Positions 53,563-61,963 of a stretch of 64,000 nucleotides of DNA are shown in pieces. Each line of letters starts with the position of its first letter. Position 1 is the stretch's first letter. Both the position numbers and the translations under genes were made by a program. Source of the stretch: DATKYQ01 sp964640665 (GTDB taxonomy: Bacteria; Myxococcota; B64-G9); NCBI GenBank assembly GCA_964640665.1, contig CAZXHT010000001.1:124001-188000 (forward strand), given 5' to 3'. The notes beneath the pieces are model-generated. The model ran no database searches and was not told the origin of the DNA. It saw nothing but the letters and a program-made list of their open reading frames with translations.

Positions 53563-53676
53563 TCCTCTGCGCACACAACGCACATGGCGGTTGCTGACCT
53601 AGTCGACGCTGTCGACGCTGCCGTTGTTGAAGTAGACGTACCATGCGTAGGACGAGTCGCCCGCATAGGACGACGA
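53563..53676 (-). repeat. DGR variable repeat VR2 (114 bp) with an internal stop codon
   Basis: Gap-free alignment to the TR gives 13 differences, all at TR adenines (six A-to-T, five A-to-G, two A-to-C) and none elsewhere. Codon 26 is TAG where the TR has AAG, so translation stops at 53601-53599. Reading through would give VSNRHVRCVRRGP and a stop at 53557. As in VR1, CCGTGA follows the repeat. Confidence 0.95.
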
Positions 53677-55590
53677 TGTCCAGAACCAATTCGAAGGCGT
53701 GCCGGGAAAAGCGACCGGATCAATCGACGGGTTCATTCTTCCGTAGTCCACTATGGACTGCAGCTCATACTCGTCAGGCAGGTACCAATCGGTATATCCG
53801 CCCCAGTCAAGACCGTCGCAGTATGTCAGGGCGTCTTGCCATGTGTGTGTTCCGGCGTCACTTCCCTGCCACACCAGGCCGGTCACGTTGTCGGTGACCA
53901 CCGGCTGGCCGGCCACGGGCTCGGTGCGGGTGAAATCGGAATGACCCGAAGCCGGCGGCACCACGAAGTGCGCATAGCGTACGTTGCAACTTGCGTCACC
54001 ACAGGCGCCCGGGGATATGCAGACTCCCTCGTAGCAAACATCGTACCAGTAGTCGGGAGAGGTGACGGATTGACAGAATACGTAGTCCTGTTCATTCACG
54101 CCGACATCCGTGTCGTCGCAATCCAGCCCGTAATCGCAGTCCGCCCCAAATCCATCGCCATCTCCATCCACGCAGTTTGCACACCCGTTAGACGTCCAGT
54201 TGTACACATCGCCGTCGCAGTTGTCACTGCCCCCGCTTGCCAACGAGCCATACCCGTCCCCGTCCGCGTCAACCCCGCCTCCGTCGCAAATCAGATCTCC
54301 ATCGCAATTGTCATCAACGGCCGGGCCGATTTCGCAGGTCTCGACCGCGTCCGGATGCACCAGGGGATTTCCGTCGTCGCAGTCCACACCGGGGTTTGGA
54401 CAATTCTCTGTCCCGGTCTTTCCGTAGCCGTCGTGGTCGTCATCCAGACCCTCGTCCAATGCTCCATCGCAGTTGTTGTCAATACCATCGCAAACCTCGC
54501 CCGCAGCGGCATTGATGTTCGGGTCGCCGTCATCGCAATCCGCCACCACGGCGCTCCCATCTGTCGTCAGCGTCCCGCAGGTCGTGTAGCTGTCCCCGTC
54601 ACCATCGAAGCCGTTGTCGTACACACCGTCGCAGTCCTGATCCACGCCGTCACAAAGCTCGGCGATACCCGGATTTATCGCGGCGCTTCCGTCGTTGCAG
54701 TCCGCCGTGGTGGAGCTTCCATCCGTTGTTCGCGTGCCACAGGTCGTGTAACTGTCCCCGTCACCATCGAAGCCGTTATCGTACACACCGTCACAGTCCT
54801 GGTCCACGCCGTCACAAAGCTCGGCAACACCAGGATTGATGTCGGCATCGCCGTCGTCACAGTCGAAGACCAGGCCGGGACAGTCGGCAATCGGCTCTCC
54901 GCCCGGATATCCGTCGCCGTCGTTGTCCGTGAGCGGGCCTTTACACAGGTAGATATCGAACGCTTGCGGTTTGGTCGCCCGGCCGGATCCATCCTTTAAT
55001 GAGAGCGCTATCTCGCGGGCGCCGTTGGCCCCCGAGATGTCCACGCTCGTGTGGGCGGCGAAGGGAATCTCTGTGGGGTTGCCGTTGTTTAGCGCTACCA
55101 GGATTTTCTCGGGAGAAAAAAGATCCTGGTGATACGAGACGTCTACTGAAATCGTCTCCTGAGCGGCCAGGTAGTTTCCGCCGTTTACCACGAAGCTCGG
55201 CGCACGGGGCGTCTGCTTTGCGGTTGGTGCGCCATCGCGCGCCGTTTCTTCCTCGCCCCTGGATGCCGTCAGGCAATAGGCATACTCGGTCTCCGGCACC
55301 ACCTGCTCGTCTCGATACGACGTTTCGGTTATATCCAGGGTCGTAAGCAGCAGCATGTCCTTGCAGTTCGCATCCGGCGCTCCCTTGTAGATGCGGAAAC
55401 TCTGCAGATCTTCTATTACCGGTTTATCCCAGGCCAGCTCGATTCCCACGCCGTAAACGACATCGGCCCTTAGATGAGCGTCAAGCGTCCCGTTTTCCGC
55501 GCTCACTACCGGGTTCGTCTCGTCGCGATCCACCGCGCAAGAGGCCGCTACCAGGGCCAGACACGCGCCGGCCAGGATTGCCCTTTTCAT
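53599..55590 (-). CDS. DGR target protein 2: lipoprotein with FN3-like, MopE-like and DUF1566 domains, truncated in VR2
   Basis: 663 residues from the ATG at 55590, with GGGAGG nine bases upstream. The signal peptide ends in the lipobox VAASC (Cys18). Parts in order: an FN3-like domain (GIELAWDKPVIEDLQSFRIYKG), a second beta domain, several MopE-like Ca/Cys modules, two of them nearly identical (CDGVDQDCDGVYDNGFDGDG twice, 162 bp apart), and a C-terminal DUF1566 lectin-like domain homologous to target 1 (RTEPVAGQPVVTDNVTGLVWQG; PSNWFWTSSSYAG). The product ends inside VR2 at a TAG; without it the protein would continue 13 residues to 53557. The start overlaps the stop of the PEGA protein gene, so it is in the same operon. 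Probably a long surface stalk with a diversified tip. Confidence 0.9.
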   Translation of the reverse strand: MKRAILAGACLALVAASCAVDRDETNPVVSAENGTLDAHLRADVVYGVGIELAWDKPVIEDLQSFRIYKGAPDANCKDMLLLTTLDITETSYRDEQVVPETEYAYCLTASRGEEETARDGAPTAKQTPRAPSFVVNGGNYLAAQETISVDVSYHQDLFSPEKILVALNNGNPTEIPFAAHTSVDISGANGAREIALSLKDGSGRATKPQAFDIYLCKGPLTDNDGDGYPGGEPIADCPGLVFDCDDGDADINPGVAELCDGVDQDCDGVYDNGFDGDGDSYTTCGTRTTDGSSTTADCNDGSAAINPGIAELCDGVDQDCDGVYDNGFDGDGDSYTTCGTLTTDGSAVVADCDDGDPNINAAAGEVCDGIDNNCDGALDEGLDDDHDGYGKTGTENCPNPGVDCDDGNPLVHPDAVETCEIGPAVDDNCDGDLICDGGGVDADGDGYGSLASGGSDNCDGDVYNWTSNGCANCVDGDGDGFGADCDYGLDCDDTDVGVNEQDYVFCQSVTSPDYWYDVCYEGVCISPGACGDASCNVRYAHFVVPPASGHSDFTRTEPVAGQPVVTDNVTGLVWQGSDAGTHTWQDALTYCDGLDWGGYTDWYLPDEYELQSIVDYGRMNPSIDPVAFPGTPSNWFWTSSSYAGDSSYAWYVYFNNGSVDSVD
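54570..54830 (-). repeat. Tandem 162-bp near-identical MopE-like modules in target 2
   Basis: GGTCGTGTAG near 54580 and GGTCGTGTAA near 54742 mark two copies that code for the same 20-residue core and differ at only a few bases. This indicates a recent duplication inside the target stalk. Boundaries are approximate. Confidence 0.75.
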
Positions 55591-57353
55591 CAGAATTGCC
55601 CTCCCAACACGAATTGACCGCCGTTGCCCGCGGCCGCCGGCGCTGGTGACAGGTTCCAGGTCTGCCGGCGCTCGGGGGTGGTCGCAAAGCTGTAGATACT
55701 CCATCCCAACGCCAGGGCCGCGACGCCGATGCTTGTGTAACCGCCGACTCTTCCCCATTGGGCTTGCTTGTCAAGGGAACGCGCGTCGTCCAGGGCCGCC
55801 TGGCCCGTCGCCTTGTCCAGCGCCTGCCGGTAGTCGGCGTAGGCGTCGTCGGCCGAGTGCTGGCTATCCGCGGCCCAGACCAGCAGGCCGGCGGAACCGC
55901 CCGCGGCCAGGACGCCCAGGGCCAGCGTTCCCCAGGCCTGCCAGCGCTTGGAAACGAGACGTTCTTTGTATGCGCTATAGGCGGGGAGCGGCTCCAGTTG
56001 CAGGTCTATCCTGCTGGATTGGCCCACCGGTATGTCCATCTCCTTTTCGATCGTCTTGTAGCCGTCCAGGACGACCACCAGCTTGCGCTTGCCGGGAGTG
56101 ACTTCTATCTCACCCGACCCGCTTCGCTCCGCGCGCAGATCCCCCGAACCCAGCGTCACCCTCGCCCCCGACTGGGTAATCGCAACCTGTACGGATACCG
56201 GCTTCGGTATGAGCTCAAGCTTTGTGACCTGCGGCGGCGCGCCCGGGAAGGCCGGCACTACCGGCACCTCGAACTCGTTCTCCAAGTAGTTCTCTTTTCC
56301 GGCCTTCACTGCCTGCTTTTCCCCGGCGGGCAAGACGACTTCCAGCGGGGCGCGGCCCAGCGATTTTTTGCCGATGAAGATTTCGCCGCCCGGGGGCACG
56401 GTGACCAGGCGAACCTTCCGCCCGGCCGAGAAGAGACGCAAGTTGACTTCGCGGGCCTCGCTTACCTGAACTTCTTTTTCCAGGGGCAGGTATCCCGCCA
56501 GCGAGAGTTTCAGCTTGTGCTTGCCGGGCCGCACCCGGCCAATCACGACGGGCGTGTTGCCCAGATCCTTGCCGTCCCAGGCCGCCCGCGCCTCGGGCGG
56601 ATCGCTGAAGAGGGTCACCCTGACAAGCTTTCCTGCCGCCAGCGGCAGGATCAAGCGGGCCACAGCGCCGCCCCGCACTTGAACGCTCTGTTTGCCCTTC
56701 AGTGCGCCCTTTTCCGCCTCGACGACGTGCCGACCCGAATCCAGGCTGCGGAGGGTCACGGGCGAGACGCCCGCGTCCTTGCCGTCGAGCTTCACTCGTG
56801 CGCCCGTCGGGACCGTCTTGATCAACAGGATGCCCACCCCGCCGCTGTCTTCCCCGCTCATCTCGGCCATGGGAATGCAGATCTTGTCCGCCAGTTGCTT
56901 GACGGCGGCAAGCAGCGCCTTTTCGTCGCAAGTCGCCGCGACACTGGCGGCCTTCTCGGTGGCCGCCTTCTTCAGATCGTAGAGCATGGAGGTCAACTGG
57001 CAGCGGTCGCCGATCTTCAGGATCTTCGTGGCCAGCGTTTTCTGGGCGGCCAGCTCCCGGCCCAGCTCGATCTGGCACTTCTGGTCGTAGCACTGCTTGT
57101 AGCTTGCGATCTTTTGATTTCGTATTCGCGCCCTGATCTCGTCCCGGGGAAGCACCTGGTAGCTGCACTCGGCGACGAGCGTCGTCAGGTAGGTCGACAT
57201 GTTGTCGAGCACCGCCCGCGGCAAATCGGGGCCGCGGTTCTCGATGTCGAACACGGCCATGATGGGCCGCTCACCCGCGCGCGCGGTTGAGGGCGACAAG
57301 AGCACGAGAGATAAAACAAGAGACACGAGAGACGATGTTCGCAGTACAGACAT
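55590..57353 (-). CDS. Secreted PEGA-domain protein
   Basis: 587 residues from the ATG at 57353, chosen because it gives a signal peptide (SLVSLVLSLVLLSPSTARA). An N-terminal domain (ERPIMAVFDIENRGPDL, YQVLPRDEIRARIR) resembles proteins that sum periplasmic factors before PEGA repeats in Myxococcota. Several PEGA-type beta units follow (KTVPTGARVKLDGKDAG; SDPPEARAAWDGKDLG; VTVPPGGEIFIGKKSLG). Two hydrophobic segments near the C-terminus (WGTLALGVLAAGGSAGLLVW; GGYTSIGVAALALGWSIYSF) probably insert in a membrane. The stop overlaps the start of DGR target 2. It might anchor or display the target, but that is inferred only from the coupling. Confidence 0.85.
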   Translation of the reverse strand: MSVLRTSSLVSLVLSLVLLSPSTARAGERPIMAVFDIENRGPDLPRAVLDNMSTYLTTLVAECSYQVLPRDEIRARIRNQKIASYKQCYDQKCQIELGRELAAQKTLATKILKIGDRCQLTSMLYDLKKAATEKAASVAATCDEKALLAAVKQLADKICIPMAEMSGEDSGGVGILLIKTVPTGARVKLDGKDAGVSPVTLRSLDSGRHVVEAEKGALKGKQSVQVRGGAVARLILPLAAGKLVRVTLFSDPPEARAAWDGKDLGNTPVVIGRVRPGKHKLKLSLAGYLPLEKEVQVSEAREVNLRLFSAGRKVRLVTVPPGGEIFIGKKSLGRAPLEVVLPAGEKQAVKAGKENYLENEFEVPVVPAFPGAPPQVTKLELIPKPVSVQVAITQSGARVTLGSGDLRAERSGSGEIEVTPGKRKLVVVLDGYKTIEKEMDIPVGQSSRIDLQLEPLPAYSAYKERLVSKRWQAWGTLALGVLAAGGSAGLLVWAADSQHSADDAYADYRQALDKATGQAALDDARSLDKQAQWGRVGGYTSIGVAALALGWSIYSFATTPERRQTWNLSPAPAAAGNGGQFVLGGQF

Positions 57354-57560
57354 GGTTCTTGGCCCCCGGAATAATTGTTTCGATCGGTCACACGCCGGCA
57401 CGCTATTCAACGCGCCGAGTGTATCACAGCCGGTCTGCCACGAAAGATTTTTTTCGTCCGAATGCCGCAAGGCAGTCGTCTCTCGACAATTATTCCTTGA
57501 TTACGACCGGTCGATGGCGTATTACCCGGCGACCATGACGGCCCGGAAAGGAGGCGGCAG

Positions 57561-59639
57561 GTGGCACCGGGCGCAAGCAGGCTTCGGAATATCGGCATCT
57601 CCGCTCATATCGACAGCGGCAAGACCACGCTGACCGAGCGCATCCTTTTCTACGCCAAGCGCATCCGCAAGATGCACGAGGTGCATGGCGCCGACAAGGT
57701 CGGGGCCACCATGGATTCGATGGAACTCGAGCGCGAGCGCGGCATCACCATCGCCTCGGCGGCCACCTACTGCAGCTGGGCCGATCACCAGATCAACATC
57801 ATCGACACGCCCGGGCACGTCGACTTCACCATCGAGGTCGAGCGCGCCCTGCGCGTGCTGGACGGGGCCGTACTGGTGTTGTGCGCCGTGGCTGGAGTCC
57901 AGAGCCAGTCATTGACCGTCGACCGCCAGATGCGACGCTACCGTGTACCCCGCCTGGCCTTCGTCAACAAGTGCGACCGGGTCGGGGCCGATCCCGCCCG
58001 GGTGCGCGACCAGATCCGCGACAAGCTGGGACTCAACCCCGTTTTGCTGCAGTTGCCCATCGGACTGGAAGACCGCTTCGAGGGTCTGGTCGACCTTGTC
58101 GAGATGCGGGCGCTGTTCTTCGAGGGCGAATCAGGGGAGCTGGTGCGCTACGAGCCCATTCCCGCCTCGCTCGAGCAAAAGGCAGCCTCCGCCCGCGAAG
58201 AAATGCTTGATAGCGTCTCGATGTTTTCGGATGAACTGACCGAGGCCGTGATCGAGGGACTGGTCGAGCCTGCGGAAATCAGGCGCGCCATCCGGCAGGC
58301 AACGCTGAAACACCAGCTTCTGCCGGTGTTGCTCGGCTCGGCCTACAAGAACAAGGGCGTTCAGCTTTTGCTGGACGCGGTCATAAGCTACTTGCCCGCC
58401 CCCGAGGACGTGATTAACACGGCCGTCGATCTCGAGCACGAAGATCGGGTCGTAGAGCTTTCGGGCCGTACCGACGACCCGCCGGTGGCGCTGGCCTTCA
58501 AGATCGAGGACACCCGCTACGGGCAGCTCACTTACCTGCGCATCTACCAGGGCCGGCTCTCACGGGAGGCGACGATCGTCAACTCGCGCAGCGGCAAGAG
58601 GCAGCGTATCGGCCGCCTGGTGCGCATGCACGCCGACCGGATGGAAGAGATCGGCGCAGGCTCGGCCGGCGACATCGTGGCCATGTTCGGAGTGAATTGC
58701 CGTTCGGGAGACACCTTCACCGACGGGAGTCTCGAACTATCGATGACCTCGATGCACGTGCCCGAAACGGTCATCTCGCTGTCGGTTGCGCCGGTCGACT
58801 CGAGCGACGAGGACAAGCTATCCAAGGCGCTCAGGAGGTTCTCGAGGGAGGATCCAACCTTCCGCGTGCGCACGGATGAAGAATCGGGTGAAACCATCAT
58901 CTCGGGCATGGGCGAACTTCATCTGGATGTCTATCTCGAACGCATGCGGCGCGAGTACCAGGCGCGGATCAACGTCTCGCCTCCCCAGGTGGCCTACCGC
59001 GAGTCGATTGGCAAGCCGGTTCGCTTCGATTACACGCACAAGAAGCAAACGGGCGGGGCCGGCCAGTACGGCCGGGTGATGGGCACCATCGAGCCGCTCA
59101 CCCGGGGCGAATTCGACTTCGTCGACAATGTCAAGGGCGGCGCCATCCCCAAGCAGTTCATTCCTGCGGTCGAAAAGGGATTTCAGATGATGCGGCATAA
59201 GGGACCGTTGATCGGGGCCCCCATGGTGCAAGTCCGGGTTACGCTCGAAGACGGCCGTTCGCACCCGGTGGACTCCAAGGAGGTCGCCTTCCTGGAGGCC
59301 GCCAAGGGCGCCTGGCGCGAGGAAATCGGACACGCCAAGCCGCGAATCCTCGAACCCGTAATGCGCGTGGTGGTCGAAAGCCCCTCTGACTTCGCAGGCC
59401 CGGTACTGGCCACCCTCAATCAGCGCCGCGGGGTAATCGCCGGCCAGCAGGAAGCGGCCCACCAGTGCCGCATCGAGTCCGAAGTGCCGCTGGCCGAGAT
59501 GTTCGGCTACGCCACCGTGCTGCGCTCGGCTACCGAGGGCAAGGCGGAGTTCAGTATGGAGTTCGCGCGCTACCAGACAGTCCCGGAGAACATCGCTAGG
59601 GCGCTCATCGAAGAGGCCCGCGCGGGCAAGCCGGGATGA
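57561..59639 (+). CDS. Elongation factor G, mitochondrial-like (spdEFG1 type)
   Basis: 692 residues, GTG start with AAAGGAGG upstream. All five GTPase motifs are intact (AHIDSGKTT, DTPGHVDF, NKCDR) and domains II-V are complete. The G1 loop AHIDSGKTTLTERILFY, MHEVHGADKVGATMDSMELERERGITI and VLVLCAVAGVQSQS resemble mitochondrial EF-G1 more than canonical bacterial EF-G. This pattern is known for the spdEFG1 group of spirochaetes, planctomycetes and some delta-proteobacteria, which carries out translocation while a second paralogue takes part in recycling. Divergent from the PEGA gene. Confidence 0.93.
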   Translation: MAPGASRLRNIGISAHIDSGKTTLTERILFYAKRIRKMHEVHGADKVGATMDSMELERERGITIASAATYCSWADHQINIIDTPGHVDFTIEVERALRVLDGAVLVLCAVAGVQSQSLTVDRQMRRYRVPRLAFVNKCDRVGADPARVRDQIRDKLGLNPVLLQLPIGLEDRFEGLVDLVEMRALFFEGESGELVRYEPIPASLEQKAASAREEMLDSVSMFSDELTEAVIEGLVEPAEIRRAIRQATLKHQLLPVLLGSAYKNKGVQLLLDAVISYLPAPEDVINTAVDLEHEDRVVELSGRTDDPPVALAFKIEDTRYGQLTYLRIYQGRLSREATIVNSRSGKRQRIGRLVRMHADRMEEIGAGSAGDIVAMFGVNCRSGDTFTDGSLELSMTSMHVPETVISLSVAPVDSSDEDKLSKALRRFSREDPTFRVRTDEESGETIISGMGELHLDVYLERMRREYQARINVSPPQVAYRESIGKPVRFDYTHKKQTGGAGQYGRVMGTIEPLTRGEFDFVDNVKGGAIPKQFIPAVEKGFQMMRHKGPLIGAPMVQVRVTLEDGRSHPVDSKEVAFLEAAKGAWREEIGHAKPRILEPVMRVVVESPSDFAGPVLATLNQRRGVIAGQQEAAHQCRIESEVPLAEMFGYATVLRSATEGKAEFSMEFARYQTVPENIARALIEEARAGKPG

Positions 59640-59653
59640 GACGGGGAGGAATC

Positions 59654-60904
59654 GTGGCCGAGACGAATTACAAGCAAAACGAAACCCTGTCGAAGTGGAT
59701 CGAGCGACAGACCGGCCGGCACCCTGAAAACGACATGCCCGCGGCCGTACTGGCGCGGCCGGGTGTCGGCAAGACCGCTTTTCTTATCCAACTCGCCCTG
59801 GATGAGCTTCTGGAAGGCGGCGAGGTACTGCATGTCGCTTTGGGTTCGAACCTGACCCGTGTCGAGGCGCGCTACGACGAGCTTCTGGCCGAGCGCCTGC
59901 AGGCGCGTGATTCCGCGGAACGTGAGCGGATCCAGGTTGAGACCGGCCGCCGGCGGGCTATCCAGGCCTTGCTCGATGGAGATCTCACGGCCGATCGCCT
60001 GTCAGCCATCCTGAAAAGCTATCACCAGCACCTGGGTTTGAACCCCGGCCTGGTGCTTATCGACGGCGCCGACCTGGCCCAACTGGCCGACCGGCTCAAG
60101 GCCATGGCCGAGGCGACAGAGCGCTACGGCGCCCGCCTATGGCTGAGTTTTAACATACACCGTGACCAGTCCGGGGCGGACCTCGGCCGAATACCAAATC
60201 AAATTGCCGCCGGCTTTTATCCTGTGATCTTGCTGCTGCCCCAGGGAGAACTTATCCGGGCGCGGTTGCTGGCGGCCGACGCCGAAAAAAAAGGCGAGCA
60301 GCTTGACCTAGATCCCGGCACGTTGGCCCCCGTTTCCGGCGGCGGCAAGGCGGTTCGCCGCGCAGCCGAATTCACCCTGCTGTCCGGAGCGGCGGACGGC
60401 GCTGAGTTGGCCTTCGGAGAATGCGCCGAACGGCACGGACTTGCCGAGCGCAACTTCTCGTTCGCCGGCCGCCAAACCAGCCGTCAGCGCGGACTGGTGG
60501 TACTCGAACCCGGCGAGTTGGCTCTGGGCGATGTAAGTTTCGCCTATCTGCGCGCGCGAATGAAGCGCGACTTCGAACCCAGCCAGAGATTTCGAAAAGT
60601 GCTTCAATCCATATGGCATCAGGTCAACCCCGCCGGCGAGGTCTTTTGCGTAGGAGTGGTTCAGAAGGGCGGCACCGTCAAGGGCGGCACCGGCTGGGCC
60701 GTCGAACTGGCCAAGAAACAAAACAAGCCGATCTGGGTCTACGATCAGCAGCTTAACACCTGGTACGAGTGGTTCGGGCACGACTGGCGCGCCTGCGATC
60801 CGCCGCTGATAAGCCACTACCGCTTCTGCGGCACCGGCACACGCCATCTCACCGAGCACGGTCGCCAGGCCATCGAGGAGCTCTTCGCCCGTTCATTCGG
60901 ATGA
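59654..60904 (+). CDS. P-loop NTPase fused to a SLOG-like nucleotide-binding domain
   Basis: 416 residues from the GTG at 59654, chosen because GGGAGG sits five bases before it; the open frame begins at 59636 and overlaps the EF-G stop. The N-terminal half has Walker A ARPGVGKTAFL and a Walker B-like GLVLIDGADLA, of RecA/DnaB-like type, with a helical insert. The C-terminal half (from about residue 275) has a Rossmann-like fold with VQKGGTVKGGTGWAVELAKK and PIWVYDQQLNTWYEW, then FCGTGTRHLTEHGRQAI, as in SLOG/LOG-type nucleotide-binding proteins. The function is not known. Sensing or hydrolysing a nucleotide is an inference from the two domains. Confidence 0.75.
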   Translation: MAETNYKQNETLSKWIERQTGRHPENDMPAAVLARPGVGKTAFLIQLALDELLEGGEVLHVALGSNLTRVEARYDELLAERLQARDSAERERIQVETGRRRAIQALLDGDLTADRLSAILKSYHQHLGLNPGLVLIDGADLAQLADRLKAMAEATERYGARLWLSFNIHRDQSGADLGRIPNQIAAGFYPVILLLPQGELIRARLLAADAEKKGEQLDLDPGTLAPVSGGGKAVRRAAEFTLLSGAADGAELAFGECAERHGLAERNFSFAGRQTSRQRGLVVLEPGELALGDVSFAYLRARMKRDFEPSQRFRKVLQSIWHQVNPAGEVFCVGVVQKGGTVKGGTGWAVELAKKQNKPIWVYDQQLNTWYEWFGHDWRACDPPLISHYRFCGTGTRHLTEHGRQAIEELFARSFG

Positions 60905-61948
60905 CGTCCGTGAAAGAAGTTTTCGACAAGCATCCGACGCCTGCTCCACCTCTTTGATGTCCGAACCGGGAGATGCGAGGTTTATCACCCGGGAGTAAGG
61001 ATGCCCCCAACGATCTGGATCTCCCGAGGCAAACAGGCATACCGTCGGTGTGCCCAGCGCCACGGCCAGGTGCATGGGTCCGGTATCGTTGGTCACAACC
61101 AGGTCCAGTCCGCGCATCAATGCGGCCAGTTCATCCACTGAAGTCATGGGAGCCGCGGTCAGTCCATGGGGAATCGCCGAGAGCAGCTCATCGCGCAGGC
61201 TCTCTTCCCCCGGCCCCCAGAGTGCCACCAGGCTTCCAGCCCCTGAAGACAGAAGTCGTTTGCCCAACTCAACGTAGTAATCCAACGGCCAGCGGCGTTC
61301 CTGCTTGCGGGAGCCGGCCCAGATGCCGACTCTCGGCCTGCCGGCCCCCTTCATGAGCAGCCACTGCTCCCAGTCGCCCTTGTGCCCGGCGCCCATCGAG
61401 GAACGCAGTTCGGGCGGCTCCATTTCAATCCCAAGCGGGACAAGCAGGCGCATTCGCTGTGCGAGTTCGTGCTCGTTGGCGGGTCCTGGGCGAACCACGA
61501 TCGTGTGAAAACCACTTTGTGCGCCCCGATTGAAGCCGATACGCACGGGTGCGCCCGAGTAATAGGTCAAGGCGGCGTGGGTATGTGAAAACTCGTGCCA
61601 GGCACTGGCGTCCAGTGCAACCTGATAGCCGATGGATCGAACCTCGGAAATCGTTTTTCGCCACAGTCCGTGTCTTTTGAAGAACCATCTCTTGTCCAGT
61701 TTGTGCCGCCAGCTAATCCCCTGCAACCTGTCGGCCACTTGTTCCGACCTGGAGCTGGACAACAAGCCCAGCTTGGCGCCGGGCAAGCCCTGAGCAAGCG
61801 CATCCAACAACGACTGCAAGGTTAATAGATTTCCCACGCGCTCGTCGACGCGCACTACCAGAATTCTGTCAGCCTCACACGGAAGAACCAGCTCCGACGT
61901 ACGCGCCGCAAACAAGCGCCTGGCCAACCAGTAGAAAGCCCTCGACAT
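60893..61948 (-). CDS. Glycosyltransferase family 9 (heptosyltransferase-like)
   Basis: 351 residues. The N-terminal half has ILVVRVDERVGNLLTLQSLLDAL, the GT9 start in which a small group of residues binds the acceptor. The C-terminal nucleotide-binding half has PRVGIWAGSRKQERRWP and VVTNDTGPMHLAVALGTPTVCLF, a signature of ADP-heptose:LPS heptosyltransferases. It probably adds heptose or a related sugar to LPS or another glycan. It is convergent with the NTPase gene, with a 12-base overlap of their 3' ends. Confidence 0.92.
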   Translation of the reverse strand: MSRAFYWLARRLFAARTSELVLPCEADRILVVRVDERVGNLLTLQSLLDALAQGLPGAKLGLLSSSRSEQVADRLQGISWRHKLDKRWFFKRHGLWRKTISEVRSIGYQVALDASAWHEFSHTHAALTYYSGAPVRIGFNRGAQSGFHTIVVRPGPANEHELAQRMRLLVPLGIEMEPPELRSSMGAGHKGDWEQWLLMKGAGRPRVGIWAGSRKQERRWPLDYYVELGKRLLSSGAGSLVALWGPGEESLRDELLSAIPHGLTAAPMTSVDELAALMRGLDLVVTNDTGPMHLAVALGTPTVCLFASGDPDRWGHPYSRVINLASPGSDIKEVEQASDACRKLLSRTSSE

Positions 61949-61963
61949 GATATCGATAATATC

